Assembly (NCBI GenBank): GCA_964512305.1
Contig: CAZEIW010000057.1
Location: 1 to 13,255 of the forward strand
Length of the DNA: 13,255 nucleotides
Direction: 5' to 3'
From: CAZEIW01 sp964512305
GTDB taxonomy: Bacteria; Pseudomonadota; Gammaproteobacteria; Burkholderiales; Burkholderiaceae_F
The notes below the pieces were generated by a model that worked only from the letters and a program-made list of their open reading frames with translations, had not been told where the DNA came from and did no database searches. Positions within the stretch are counted from its first letter, which is position 1, and the number at the start of each line of letters is the position of its first letter. This document shows positions 6,597 to 13,255 of the stretch, one piece after another. A program made the position numbers and the translations under genes.

Positions 6597-6848
6597 TTAC
6601 TTGTGCTTCCTCGACGCCTCGACCGCCTCGTGCAGCTCGTGCTCCGCCTCGCGCAGCAGCTGCTCGGCCTTCGCGCCGTGCCCTTCCATGTCGTAGTGAT
6701 TGGCGGCGCGCGCCCGCTCCATTTCATGGATGGATTCGACGATGTGCTTGTGCACGGCCTCGAGGTCGCGCCAGTCGCGGACTTCCGCCATGGCGACCGC
6801 GCCGGCCATGGACAGGGCGGCGGCGCCGACCATCAGGAGCTTCTTCAT
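6597..6848 (-). CDS. Small exported histidine-rich protein, SmbP-like (putative metal binding)
   Basis: An 83-residue protein with a signal peptide (MKKLLMVGAAALSMAGAVAMA, cleavage after about residue 21) and a strong AGAGGGAA ribosome-binding site. The frame is open further upstream, but the ATG at 6848 is the one that begins the signal peptide. The mature part of about 62 residues is wholly helical in character and carries 8 histidines spaced along amphipathic helices: EAVHKHIVESIHEMERA, NHYDMEGHGAKAEQLLREAEHELHEAVEASRKHK. This pattern resembles small metal-binding protein (SmbP) of Nitrosomonas, which binds copper and other divalent metals in the periplasm. The similarity is by pattern, so the family call is moderate. 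A REPIN-like block separates it from lepB downstream. Confidence 0.8.
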   Translation of the reverse strand: MKKLLMVGAAALSMAGAVAMAEVRDWRDLEAVHKHIVESIHEMERARAANHYDMEGHGAKAEQLLREAEHELHEAVEASRKHK

Positions 6849-6978
6849 GTGTTCCCTCTCACGTTCGAGAATCGATCGGATGGTCCCGCGGCGCAACACC
6901 GCGAGCCTCGTGGGAGCGTGGGTCCCGGGCGTCTCAACGGAGGCGAAACCGCGGACGTTGACGATTGCCGGGCGAACC

Positions 6979-6995
6979 TTACACGCCGTTACACG
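6979..6995. promoter_or_regulatory. Direct repeat TTACA-N5-TTACA, candidate response-regulator site
   Basis: TTACAC (6979-6984) recurs exactly one helical turn later (6989-6994), in the 206-base spacer upstream of the SmbP-like gene, about 130 bases before its ATG. Two short direct repeats at 10-11 bp spacing are typical of OmpR/PhoB-family response regulator sites. No other copy was seen in the window. Binding is inferred from layout only. Confidence 0.4.
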
Positions 6996-7054
6996 AACGC
7001 AGGCCGCCGTCACGAAACGCGACGCGGGAGTCCGAATCGCCGAGGCCGATCGAA

Positions 7055-8014
7055 TCAGCCTCGCAGCCGCTGCTGACGCCCGTAGGCGAGCATGAGCACG
7101 AGCAGCACGAGGCCGAAGATCACCTGGCGCCCGAATGGCGGAATGCTCAGCGTCGTGAGCAGGCTCTGGACCAGCACGAGCACGATGGCGCCGCCCATGG
7201 TCCCCACGTACCCGCCGGAGCCTCCCGCGAGCGAGGTTCCGCCGATGACGACCGCGATGATCGACGGCAGCATGTACTGGTCGCCGGCGCCGATGAACAC
7301 GTTGCCGGTATAGCCCAGCAACAGCACGCCGGTGATGCCGCTGAAGAGGCCGCTCAGCGCGAACAGCAGCACGCGCGTGCGAGCGACGGGGACCCCGGCG
7401 AGGAGCGCCGCGGTCTCGTTGGCGCCGATCGCGTAGGCGTTCAGGCCGAACGCCGTGCGCCTGAGCAGCAGCGTCAGCAGCGCGCCGATCGCGATCCAGG
7501 CGAACACGATTCCCGGCAGGCCGAGCAGCAGCGGCGCGCTGACCGCGTGGGCCAGCATCGGCGCGGCGCGCCCGGACGGCACGCCGCGGGTCAGCAGCAC
7601 GAGACCGCCCTGCACGACGCCGAGCATGCCGAGCGTCATCACCAGCGGCGGGATCCGCACCAGCGTGACGCCGATGCCGTTGACGAGCCCGATCATGAAC
7701 GTCGCGGCGAGCACGATCAGCAGCGCCGCCGGCACGTTGGCATCGCTTTGCTGCATCACGTTGCCGGCGAGAAAGGCGCCGAAGGAGATGATGCCGCCGA
7801 TCGACAGATCGATGCCCTCGCGGCCGCCGAGAATCACCAGGTTCTGCCCGGCGGCCGCGATGCCGAGCAGCGCCGACACGGTCAGCAGCGTGACGATCTG
7901 CCGCGCCGAGGCGAACCCCGGCGACAGCACCTCGCCGCCCGCCAGCAGGACCGCGATCGCGGCGCCCGCCGGGACGAGCGGGTTCTTCAGCAGCGCCGTG
8001 GGATCGAGCTTCAC
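7055..8014 (-). CDS. Sugar-type ABC transporter permease (RbsC/CUT2 family), second permease
   Basis: A 319-residue inner-membrane protein with 8-10 hydrophobic segments and the hallmarks of the BPD_transp_2 family. These are VILGGREGIDLSIGG near residues 60-75, the cytoplasmic coupling region AYAIGANETAALLAGVPVARTR, and the IIAVVIGGTSLAGGSGGYVGT segment near the C-terminus. It forms the channel together with the preceding permease and the double ATPase. The start is GTG at 8014, one base after the stop of the upstream permease, with GGGGTGAG as ribosome-binding site, so translation is probably coupled. It is the last gene of the transporter operon. The substrate cannot be read from the sequence. 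Confidence 0.93.
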   Translation of the reverse strand: MKLDPTALLKNPLVPAGAAIAVLLAGGEVLSPGFASARQIVTLLTVSALLGIAAAGQNLVILGGREGIDLSIGGIISFGAFLAGNVMQQSDANVPAALLIVLAATFMIGLVNGIGVTLVRIPPLVMTLGMLGVVQGGLVLLTRGVPSGRAAPMLAHAVSAPLLLGLPGIVFAWIAIGALLTLLLRRTAFGLNAYAIGANETAALLAGVPVARTRVLLFALSGLFSGITGVLLLGYTGNVFIGAGDQYMLPSIIAVVIGGTSLAGGSGGYVGTMGGAIVLVLVQSLLTTLSIPPFGRQVIFGLVLLVLMLAYGRQQRLRG

Positions 8015-8015
8015 C

Positions 8016-9005
8016 TCACCCCTTCCCGCCGCGCGCCACGACGACGCCGCCGGCGAGCGCGGCGAGGATCATCAGGCCCTGGATCAGGCCCTGCCATTCG
8101 AACGGCAGCTGCGCGAAGAAGATGACGTTGCCGATCAGCCCGAGGATGAACGCGCCGATCACGCTTCCCGCGACGCCGCCGGTGCAGCCGGCGAGCGACG
8201 TGCCGCCCAGCACGACCGCGGTCACCGACGACAGGGTCAGCGCGCCTCCGATCAGCGGGTCGCCCGACGCCGTCTCGCCCACGAGCGCCAGGCCCGAGGC
8301 CGCCGCGAACAGCCCCGACATCGTGAACGCGAGCAGTCGCGTGCGGGCCACCGGCAGCCCGGTCTGGTAGGCGGCCTGCATGTTGCCGCCGGTGGCGCGC
8401 AGCGCGACGTAAAACGGCGTGCGCGACACGCCGAACGCAAGTGCGGCGATCGCGCCGAGGATCCAGAGCATGACCGGCACGCCGAGCACGCTGCCGGCGT
8501 AGGTCTGGTAGACGACCGGCGGCACCTGCCGCCCCGCCTCGGGCAGCACCCAGAGCGCGATGCCCGAGAACACGATGCCGGTCGCAAAGGTCGTCACGAT
8601 CGGCTGCAGGCGCAGCAGCGCCACGCACGCGCCGTTGAGCAGGCCCGCGCCGACCCCGATCAGCACGCCGGTCGCGAGGCCGGCGGCGATCGCGAGCCCG
8701 GACCCGCCCATCGTCTCGATGATCGTGACGACGACGACGTTGACCAGCGAGACGATGGCGCCCGCCGACAGGTCGATGTCGGACGCCAGGATCACGTAGG
8801 TCTGCCCGACCGCGACCAGCGTCATCGGCAGGAACGCGCCGACGTTCGAGACGACCACGCCGAAGCGCAGGAAGGTGGGCTGCAGCAGCGCGTTGACCAG
8901 CGCGAGCAGCGCGAGCGCAGCCGCCGCCAGGAGCCACGGCCGCTCGCCGGCCGCGGCGCGCAACGCCGCGACCGGCCCGCGCCTAGTGGAGGGCTTCGCT
9001 GCCAT
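8016..9005 (-). CDS. Sugar-type ABC transporter permease (RbsC/CUT2 family), first permease
   Basis: A 329-residue inner-membrane protein of the same family as the following permease, sharing the motifs VILASDIDLSAGAIVS, GGNMQAAYQTGLPVARTR and VTAVVLGGTSLAGCTGGVAGS. The ATG at 9005 overlaps the end of the ATPase gene by 23 bases. A start 48 bases further upstream is open but would lengthen the overlap and add an unlikely hydrophilic leader. Two distinct permease genes suggest a heterodimeric channel rather than the RbsC homodimer. Translation is coupled to the ATPase upstream and, one base apart, to the second permease downstream. Confidence 0.92.
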   Translation of the reverse strand: MAAKPSTRRGPVAALRAAAGERPWLLAAAALALLALVNALLQPTFLRFGVVVSNVGAFLPMTLVAVGQTYVILASDIDLSAGAIVSLVNVVVVTIIETMGGSGLAIAAGLATGVLIGVGAGLLNGACVALLRLQPIVTTFATGIVFSGIALWVLPEAGRQVPPVVYQTYAGSVLGVPVMLWILGAIAALAFGVSRTPFYVALRATGGNMQAAYQTGLPVARTRLLAFTMSGLFAAASGLALVGETASGDPLIGGALTLSSVTAVVLGGTSLAGCTGGVAGSVIGAFILGLIGNVIFFAQLPFEWQGLIQGLMILAALAGGVVVARGGKG

Positions 9006-10512
9006 CGTGCGCGGCGCGTGCGCCCTCGCCGTAGGCTGCCCGGTAGAGTGCAAGCCGGTTGCGCGACTCGCCGGCCAGCTCGCCGACGACGCGTCCGGCG
9101 TTGAACACGAGGATCCGGTCGGCCAGCGTGAGGAGCTCTTCGTCGTCCGACGAATACAGGAGAATCGCCACCCCCTGCCCGCACAGCTCGTCGATGGTCC
9201 GGTACAAGTCGACCTTGGTCTGGATGTCGATGCCCTTGGTCGGGTCGTCCAGCAGCAGCGCCTGCGGGCGGGTCGCGAGCCAGCGCCCGATCACCACCTT
9301 CTGCTGGTTGCCTCCGCTCAGCGCCGCCACCGGGTCGTCGAGCGACGCGAACTTCAGCTTGAGCCCTTCGACGAACGGCGCGATCGCCGCCGCGAGACGC
9401 GAGCGCGCGAGCGCCACGCTGCGGTCGCGCGCGAGCAGCGAGACGATCAGGTTCTCGAAGATCGGCCGGATCGCGAGCACGCCGCGGCGCGCGCGATCGC
9501 CCGAGACGTAGGCGATCGACCGCCGGATCGCCTGGCGCGGATTGCCCGTCTCGATCCGTTGGCCGCCGGCGCGAACCTCGCCGCCCTCGATGCGCAGCGC
9601 GCCGAAGATCGCCTGCAGCAGCTCCGATTGCCCCTGCCGGTGCAGGCCGCCGAGGCCGACGACTTCGCCGCGGTGCAGCTTCAGGGACACGCCCGCCAGC
9701 CGGCGGGCGTGCAGGTCGTCGACCTGCAGCGCGATGGCACCGGGATCGACGGCACGGTTGCGGCGCAGGCTCGATTGCGGCGCCGCCCCGACCATCGCCT
9801 CGACCACCTCGTCGCGCGAGGTTTCGGCGGTCGGCCGCACGAGGACGGTCTGGCCGTTGCGCAGCACGGTCACCCGATCGGCGAGCTCGAACATCTCGTC
9901 CATCCGGTGCGTGATGAACACGATCGAGCGCCCGTCCGCCTTCAGCGCCCGGATGCGGGCGAACAGGCGCTCGACCTGGCGCCGGTCGAGCGCCGCAGTC
10001 GCCTCGTCGAACACCAGGATCCGCGGGTCCTCGGACAGGACTTTCAGGATCTCGACGACCTGGTTCTGGTCTGGCGTGAGGTCGCGCACCCGGTCGTCCG
10101 GGTCGATCGCCTCTCCGAGCACGTCGCCGAAGCCCGCGAGCGCCGCCGCGGCCGCCCTGCGCCGCGCGCCGCGATCGACGCGCCAGCCGTGCCGGCGGGG
10201 TTCGCGGCCCAGGTAGATGTTCTCCGCGACGGTCATGTCGCCGATCAGGCTCAAGTCCTGGTAGAAGGCGCCGATGCCGGCCGCGGCCGCGGCGCGCGGA
10301 TTCGCGAACGCCACCGCCTTGCCGTCGAGCTCGATCGTGCCGCCGTCGGCCGCGACCGCGCCGGCGATGATCTTGCACAGCGTGCTCTTGCCGCAGCCGT
10401 TCGAGCCGATCAGCGCGTGCACCTCGCCGGGTTCGAGCGAGAAATCCGCGCCGTCCAGGGCAACGACCCCGCCGAAGCGCTTGCGAACGCCAAGCGCGCG
10501 CAGGACCGGCAT
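8983..10512 (-). CDS. Sugar-type ABC transporter double ATP-binding protein (RbsA/MglA family)
   Basis: A 509-residue cytoplasmic protein with two fused nucleotide-binding domains that energises the importer. NBD1 has Walker A GSNGCGKST (36-44), Q-loop Gln85, Walker B ILVFDE (165-170) and switch His202. Its signature, LTPDQ (145-149), departs from the usual LSxGQ. NBD2 has a degenerate Walker A (GLGGLHRQGQ, no Lys, usual for this family), a good signature LSGGNQ (398-403), and Walker B ending Asp422-Asp423 where a Glu is normal. One composite ATP site (A1/B1 plus signature 2) is therefore canonical and the other strongly degenerate. The ATG at 10512 has no strong ribosome-binding site; the gene lies 49 bases after the binding-protein gene and overlaps the permease by 23 bases. 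Confidence 0.95.
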   Translation of the reverse strand: MPVLRALGVRKRFGGVVALDGADFSLEPGEVHALIGSNGCGKSTLCKIIAGAVAADGGTIELDGKAVAFANPRAAAAAGIGAFYQDLSLIGDMTVAENIYLGREPRRHGWRVDRGARRRAAAAALAGFGDVLGEAIDPDDRVRDLTPDQNQVVEILKVLSEDPRILVFDEATAALDRRQVERLFARIRALKADGRSIVFITHRMDEMFELADRVTVLRNGQTVLVRPTAETSRDEVVEAMVGAAPQSSLRRNRAVDPGAIALQVDDLHARRLAGVSLKLHRGEVVGLGGLHRQGQSELLQAIFGALRIEGGEVRAGGQRIETGNPRQAIRRSIAYVSGDRARRGVLAIRPIFENLIVSLLARDRSVALARSRLAAAIAPFVEGLKLKFASLDDPVAALSGGNQQKVVIGRWLATRPQALLLDDPTKGIDIQTKVDLYRTIDELCGQGVAILLYSSDDEELLTLADRILVFNAGRVVGELAGESRNRLALYRAAYGEGARAAHDGSEALH

Positions 10513-10561
10513 TCTGGACGGCGCAGGGGCCGCGCGGGTTTCCGGGGCGGCGCTGCCGCGC

Positions 10562-11596
10562 TTACTTGAAGAACGCCGCGGCCTGTTCCGGTGTCACGAC
10601 GGTGGTCACCGAAAAGTAGCCCGGCTTGTCCTTGACCTGGTCGTAGGCCTGCAGGTAGTTCGAGCTGTCGAGCAGCGGGATCGGGATGTAGATCGCGTTG
10701 CCGTACTGGCCCTTGAAGATGCCGTCCTTGAATTCCCGGCCCTGCAGCTTCAGCATGGCGACGTTGAGCGCGCTCGCCATGACCCCCGGCGGATTCACCG
10801 ACGCGCCGCTCTTGTAGCTGTTTTCCTTCCAGGTCTTCAGGAAGTCGACCCGGATCTCGCCGGTGGCCGCGACGTCCATGCGCTTGGCCTCCGACAGCGC
10901 GTGCCAGGCGCCGGCCGCCATGCCGTCCTGCACCCAGACACCGTTGAGCTGGGGATAGGTCGCCAGCAGGCTCTGCATCGCCTGCTGCCCCTGCGCTTCG
11001 TCCCAGTTGGCGTTGACCTCGTTGAGGATCTTGATGCCCGGATATTTGGCGAAGACTTCCTTGTACCCGGAGACGCGCATCTGGTTGGCCGGATGGCCGG
11101 CGACGCCGTTGATGCACACGACGTTGCCCTTGCCGCCCAGGGTCTTGGCCAGCCATTCGGCCGACTGCATCGCCCAGGCCTTCTGGTCGATGCCGACATA
11201 GATCGCGTCCTTCGACGAAACCTCGGCGTCGGTGGCGATGACCAGGATGCCCTTGGCCTTGGCCTGCGCGAAGATCGGATCGAACGCGGTCGGGCTGTTG
11301 GGGTTGACGAGGATCGCGTCGACGCCCTGGTTGATGAAGTTGCGGATCTGCGCGATCTGGCCCGGGACGTCGACCGTGGCGCTCTGCGCGATCGTCTTGA
11401 CGTTGACGCCCTTCTTCCCCCAGGCGGCCGCCGCCGTCTGCGCCTCGTCGATCATCTGCGTGCGCCATTCGCTGCCGACCCACCCGTTGCTCAAGCCGAT
11501 CGTGAAGTCCTTCGCCGTGGCCGTGCCGCCGAACGAAAGAACGCCGGCCAGGCCGGCGGCGATGGCGGGCGCCAGAATGCGCTCGAATCTGCTCAT
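10562..11596 (-). CDS. Periplasmic sugar-type substrate-binding protein (Peripla_BP_4 / RbsB-like)
   Basis: A 344-residue exported protein with a signal peptide ending GTATA (cleavage about residue 28) and a GGGAGG ribosome-binding site 7 bases before the ATG. It captures the ligand for the ABC importer encoded downstream. Type I binding-protein features are visible: the opening strand KDFTIGLSNGWVGSEWRTQM, the QIAQIRNFINQGVDAILVNPNSPTAFDPI block, GILVIATDAEVSSKDAIYVGID, and a hinge and second lobe with KYPGIKILNEVNANWDEAQGQ. The NPNSP and DAE stretches occupy the usual ligand-contact loops. The ligand is not predictable beyond a sugar, polyol or similar compound. It is the first gene of a four-gene minus-strand operon and is divergent from the Gfo/Idh/MocA gene. 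Confidence 0.93.
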   Translation of the reverse strand: MSRFERILAPAIAAGLAGVLSFGGTATAKDFTIGLSNGWVGSEWRTQMIDEAQTAAAAWGKKGVNVKTIAQSATVDVPGQIAQIRNFINQGVDAILVNPNSPTAFDPIFAQAKAKGILVIATDAEVSSKDAIYVGIDQKAWAMQSAEWLAKTLGGKGNVVCINGVAGHPANQMRVSGYKEVFAKYPGIKILNEVNANWDEAQGQQAMQSLLATYPQLNGVWVQDGMAAGAWHALSEAKRMDVAATGEIRVDFLKTWKENSYKSGASVNPPGVMASALNVAMLKLQGREFKDGIFKGQYGNAIYIPIPLLDSSNYLQAYDQVKDKPGYFSVTTVVTPEQAAAFFK

Positions 11597-11764
11597 GTGC
11601 TGCCTCCCAAGTCTTGTCTTGCCCGATGGACCTGCGCGGGTCCGGACGCGTTTGCAGCGCCGCGGGCATGATGCTGCTATCCCTGTCCGCGGTCAGCGGC
11701 TGGAGTCTACGCCCCGTTTGGCCGGCGGCGGCGCGACGGATCGCGCATCCTTGCCTAGAATCAG

Positions 11765-11780
11765 GGTTGCGCGTGCAACC
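11765..11780. promoter_or_regulatory. LacI-type palindrome, candidate operator
   Basis: GGTTGC (11765-11770) and GCAACC (11775-11780) form an inverted repeat around GCGT, with CG near the centre, as in many LacI/GalR-family operators. It lies in the 217-base divergent spacer, 34 bases before the oxidoreductase ATG and about 170 bases from the binding-protein ATG. No LacI-family gene is present in the window. I could not assign a convincing -35/-10 pair in this spacer. Confidence 0.45.
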
Positions 11781-11813
11781 AGCGCAGCTCCTCGAATGGG
11801 AGGCGTCATCATC

Positions 11814-13046
11814 ATGAAGATCGGATTCGTCGGTGCCGGTTTCATCGCGCGTTTCCACGCGCTCGCGATCGCACAGGTCCGCGGAGTCGAGATCGCCGGC
11901 GTGATCCGCCGCCGCGGTGCCGACGCGCTGGCGGCGCAGTGCCGCCGCGACCGGGTCGGCGAACCGCGGATCTACGACTCGATCGCCGCGATGGCGCCGC
12001 AGGTCGATGCGATCGCGATCTACGTTCCGAACTATGCGCGGATCGAGGTCATGGAGCAGATCGTGGCGGCGGTCAAGGCCGGCGCCCGGTTGAAGGGAGT
12101 GATAATCGACAAGCCGCTTGGCCGCAACATGGCCGAAGCGCGAAGGCTGGTCGAGCTCGCGCGCGGGGCCTCGCTGCCGACCGCCTACTTCGAGAACCAG
12201 ATCTACATGAGAGCGGTCCGCGCGCAGCAGGAGCAATTGCTGCCGCTGATGCGCGAAATGGGGCCGCTCACGCTGACCCGCTCCGCGGAGGAGCACGGCG
12301 GTCCGCACGAACCCTGGTTCTGGGACCCCTTGCGGCAGGGCGGGGGCGTGCTGCTCGACATGGGTTGCCACAGTATCGCGGTCGGCCGCCATGTACTGAC
12401 GCCGCCCGGCAAGGACCCCCTTTTCCTGGTGCCGCAGTCGGTGTCGTGCGATGTCGGGCTGCTCAAATGGGGGCAGCCGGCGTGGCGCGACCGCCTTCTG
12501 AAGGAGCGCGGCGTCGACTACGCGAAGACGCCGGCCGAGGATTTCGCGACCGGCATGATCACCTACCGCAACCCGGAGACCGGACAGCGCGTCAAGGCCC
12601 AGTTCACCGACTCGTGGATGTTCGAGAAGCAGGGCCTGCGCCTCTTCATGGACGGCATGGGCCCCGGCTACGCGTTCGAGATCAACACGCTGGTCTCGCC
12701 GCTCAGCATCTTCATCGGGGACACCGCCGCGCAGGCGATCGCCGATCGCGAGGTCGCGCTCGAGAAGGCGACCGCGAGCCGCGGGCTGCTCGCCGTGCAT
12801 CCGAACGAGGCCGACCTGTACGGCTACACCGACGAGAACCGCGACGCGTTCGAGGCGTTCTCGCAGGGGCGCGACGCCATGCTGTCGTGGGCGTATGGGC
12901 TGGAGATCCAGCGCCTCGTGATGGCGGCCTACCTCGCCGCCGAACGCGGCCGCACGATCGACCTCACCGACCCCGCCGTCAACGCCGAGCTGGATCGCTA
13001 CGTTCCGGCAATCCAGCAGGGGCGCGGCGGCGAGCAGCTGCTCTGA
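11814..13046 (+). CDS. Gfo/Idh/MocA-family NAD(P)-dependent oxidoreductase
   Basis: A 410-residue cytoplasmic dehydrogenase. The N-terminal Rossmann fold shows GFVGAGFIARFH (4-15, GxGxxA nucleotide loop). The family EKP motif appears as IDKPLGRN (98-105, Asp99 replacing Glu). The C-terminal substrate domain carries GGGVLLDMGCHSIAV (176-190), with Asp182 and His186 in the usual catalytic positions. The ATG is preceded by GGGAGG; the frame is open far upstream but has no start with comparable support. Members oxidise or reduce sugars, inositols and related polyols. Its divergent position next to a complete sugar-type importer suggests it acts on the imported compound or its derivative. At 410 residues it is longer than the 330-350 typical of the family, with extra material around 200-245 (KWGQPAWRDRLLKERG). 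The exact substrate is unknown. Confidence 0.92.
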   Translation: MKIGFVGAGFIARFHALAIAQVRGVEIAGVIRRRGADALAAQCRRDRVGEPRIYDSIAAMAPQVDAIAIYVPNYARIEVMEQIVAAVKAGARLKGVIIDKPLGRNMAEARRLVELARGASLPTAYFENQIYMRAVRAQQEQLLPLMREMGPLTLTRSAEEHGGPHEPWFWDPLRQGGGVLLDMGCHSIAVGRHVLTPPGKDPLFLVPQSVSCDVGLLKWGQPAWRDRLLKERGVDYAKTPAEDFATGMITYRNPETGQRVKAQFTDSWMFEKQGLRLFMDGMGPGYAFEINTLVSPLSIFIGDTAAQAIADREVALEKATASRGLLAVHPNEADLYGYTDENRDAFEAFSQGRDAMLSWAYGLEIQRLVMAAYLAAERGRTIDLTDPAVNAELDRYVPAIQQGRGGEQLL

Positions 13047-13052
13047 CAGCGG

Positions 13053-13135
13053 CCCCGCGGTCGCGGCGCGCGCCCTCACCTTCTGCCCCGCGGTCGCGGC
13101 GCGGCCCTCGCCCCCGGCCCCTCGGTCGGGGCGCG
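13053..13135. repeat. Tandem array of hairpin units about 33 bp long
   Basis: CCCCGCGGTCGCGGCGCG occurs exactly at 13053-13070 and 13086-13103. A two-mismatch copy (CCCCTCGGTCGGGGCGCG) occurs at 13118-13135. Each is followed by a CCCTC(A/G)CC-type spacer. A fourth unit, starting at 13151, is the palindrome of the neighbouring REPIN-like element. Every unit can fold on itself. The array begins 6 bases after the oxidoreductase stop. Confidence 0.8.
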
Positions 13136-13137
13136 GG

Positions 13138-13255
13138 CCCTCACCCCCGGCCCCTCTCCCGCTGACGCGGGAGAGGGGAGCAAAGCGCGGGGAGGGAGCC
13201 AAGTACTCCTGCCCCATCGACGAAGAAATCTCCCCTCTCCCGCGTCAGCGGGAGA
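13138..13255. repeat. Second REPIN-like inverted pair, truncated by the window end
   Basis: CCCTCACCCCCGG (13138-13150) leads into the hairpin CCCCTCTCCCGC (13151-13162), TGAC, GCGGGAGAGGGG (13167-13178). An inverted copy starts at 13232, with loop GTCA, and is cut at the edge. The loops are complementary within the pair but differ from the AA/TT of the pair at 6488-6591. The two arms are separated by 53 bases of unique sequence. It probably also acts as a transcript end for the oxidoreductase gene. Confidence 0.8.

Noticed and set aside
7455..9104. 549-codon plus-strand frame opposite the two permeases, and similar long plus frames at 6965-8125 and 8875-10569
   Set aside because: Low-complexity shadows (Ser/Thr/Pro- or Arg/Asp-rich) of clear minus-strand transporter genes.
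13053..13178. Possible CRISPR array at the right end
   Set aside because: The period is about 33 bases in total, leaving only some 15 bases between repeats, and the intervening bases are themselves repetitive, so these are not spacers.
10410..13217. Very long open frame on the minus strand (935 codons)
   Set aside because: It runs antisense to the oxidoreductase and out of frame through the binding-protein gene; the translation is Arg/Gly/Gln-rich low-complexity sequence typical of GC-rich shadow frames.

Overview
The window is GC-rich DNA from a Gram-negative bacterium. Export signals, periplasmic-type proteins, a LepB signal peptidase and a periplasmic binding-protein transporter all point that way. 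The ECF sigma type, the SmbP-like protein and the families of GC-rich palindromic intergenic repeats suggest a pseudomonadotal (proteobacterial) genome. I lean towards a betaproteobacterium, but nothing here settles the class. I see no tRNA, rRNA, CRISPR array, transposase or phage gene.

Layout. (1) 1-2105: an ECF sigma factor gene runs leftwards off the window. Divergent from it is a two-gene unit encoding a secreted beta-propeller-like protein and a small secreted methionine-rich protein. The 199-bp spacer carries two back-to-back promoter-like elements, each an exact GTAACC-N16-CGAA. I recall this as the motif reported for SigF (heavy-metal-responsive ECF) of Caulobacter. This looks like an autoregulated stress module. 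(2) 2106-2521: non-coding, with four GC-rich hairpins of repeat type. (3) 2522-5677: a probable three-gene operon of a selenium-binding-protein/methanethiol-oxidase family enzyme, a small polytopic membrane protein with an HGLNP motif, and an exported metallo-beta-lactamase-fold hydrolase. (4) 5700-6848, minus strand: a small histidine-rich exported protein resembling SmbP, then lepB, separated by an inverted pair of palindromic repeats (REPIN-like). (5) 7055-11596, minus strand: a complete sugar-type (RbsABC/CUT2) ABC importer in the order binding protein, double ATPase, permease, permease. Divergent from it at 11814-13046 is a Gfo/Idh/MocA oxidoreductase that probably acts on the imported compound. 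The divergent spacer contains a LacI-type palindrome, but no LacI-family regulator lies in the window. (6) 13047-13255: a tandem array of hairpin units about 33 bp long, running into a second REPIN-like inverted pair cut by the window edge.

Two themes recur: handling of metal or sulfur stress outside the cytoplasm (left half), and uptake plus oxidation of a probable sugar or polyol (right half). The most distinctive signal is the symmetric ECF promoter pair driving a methionine-rich exported protein.
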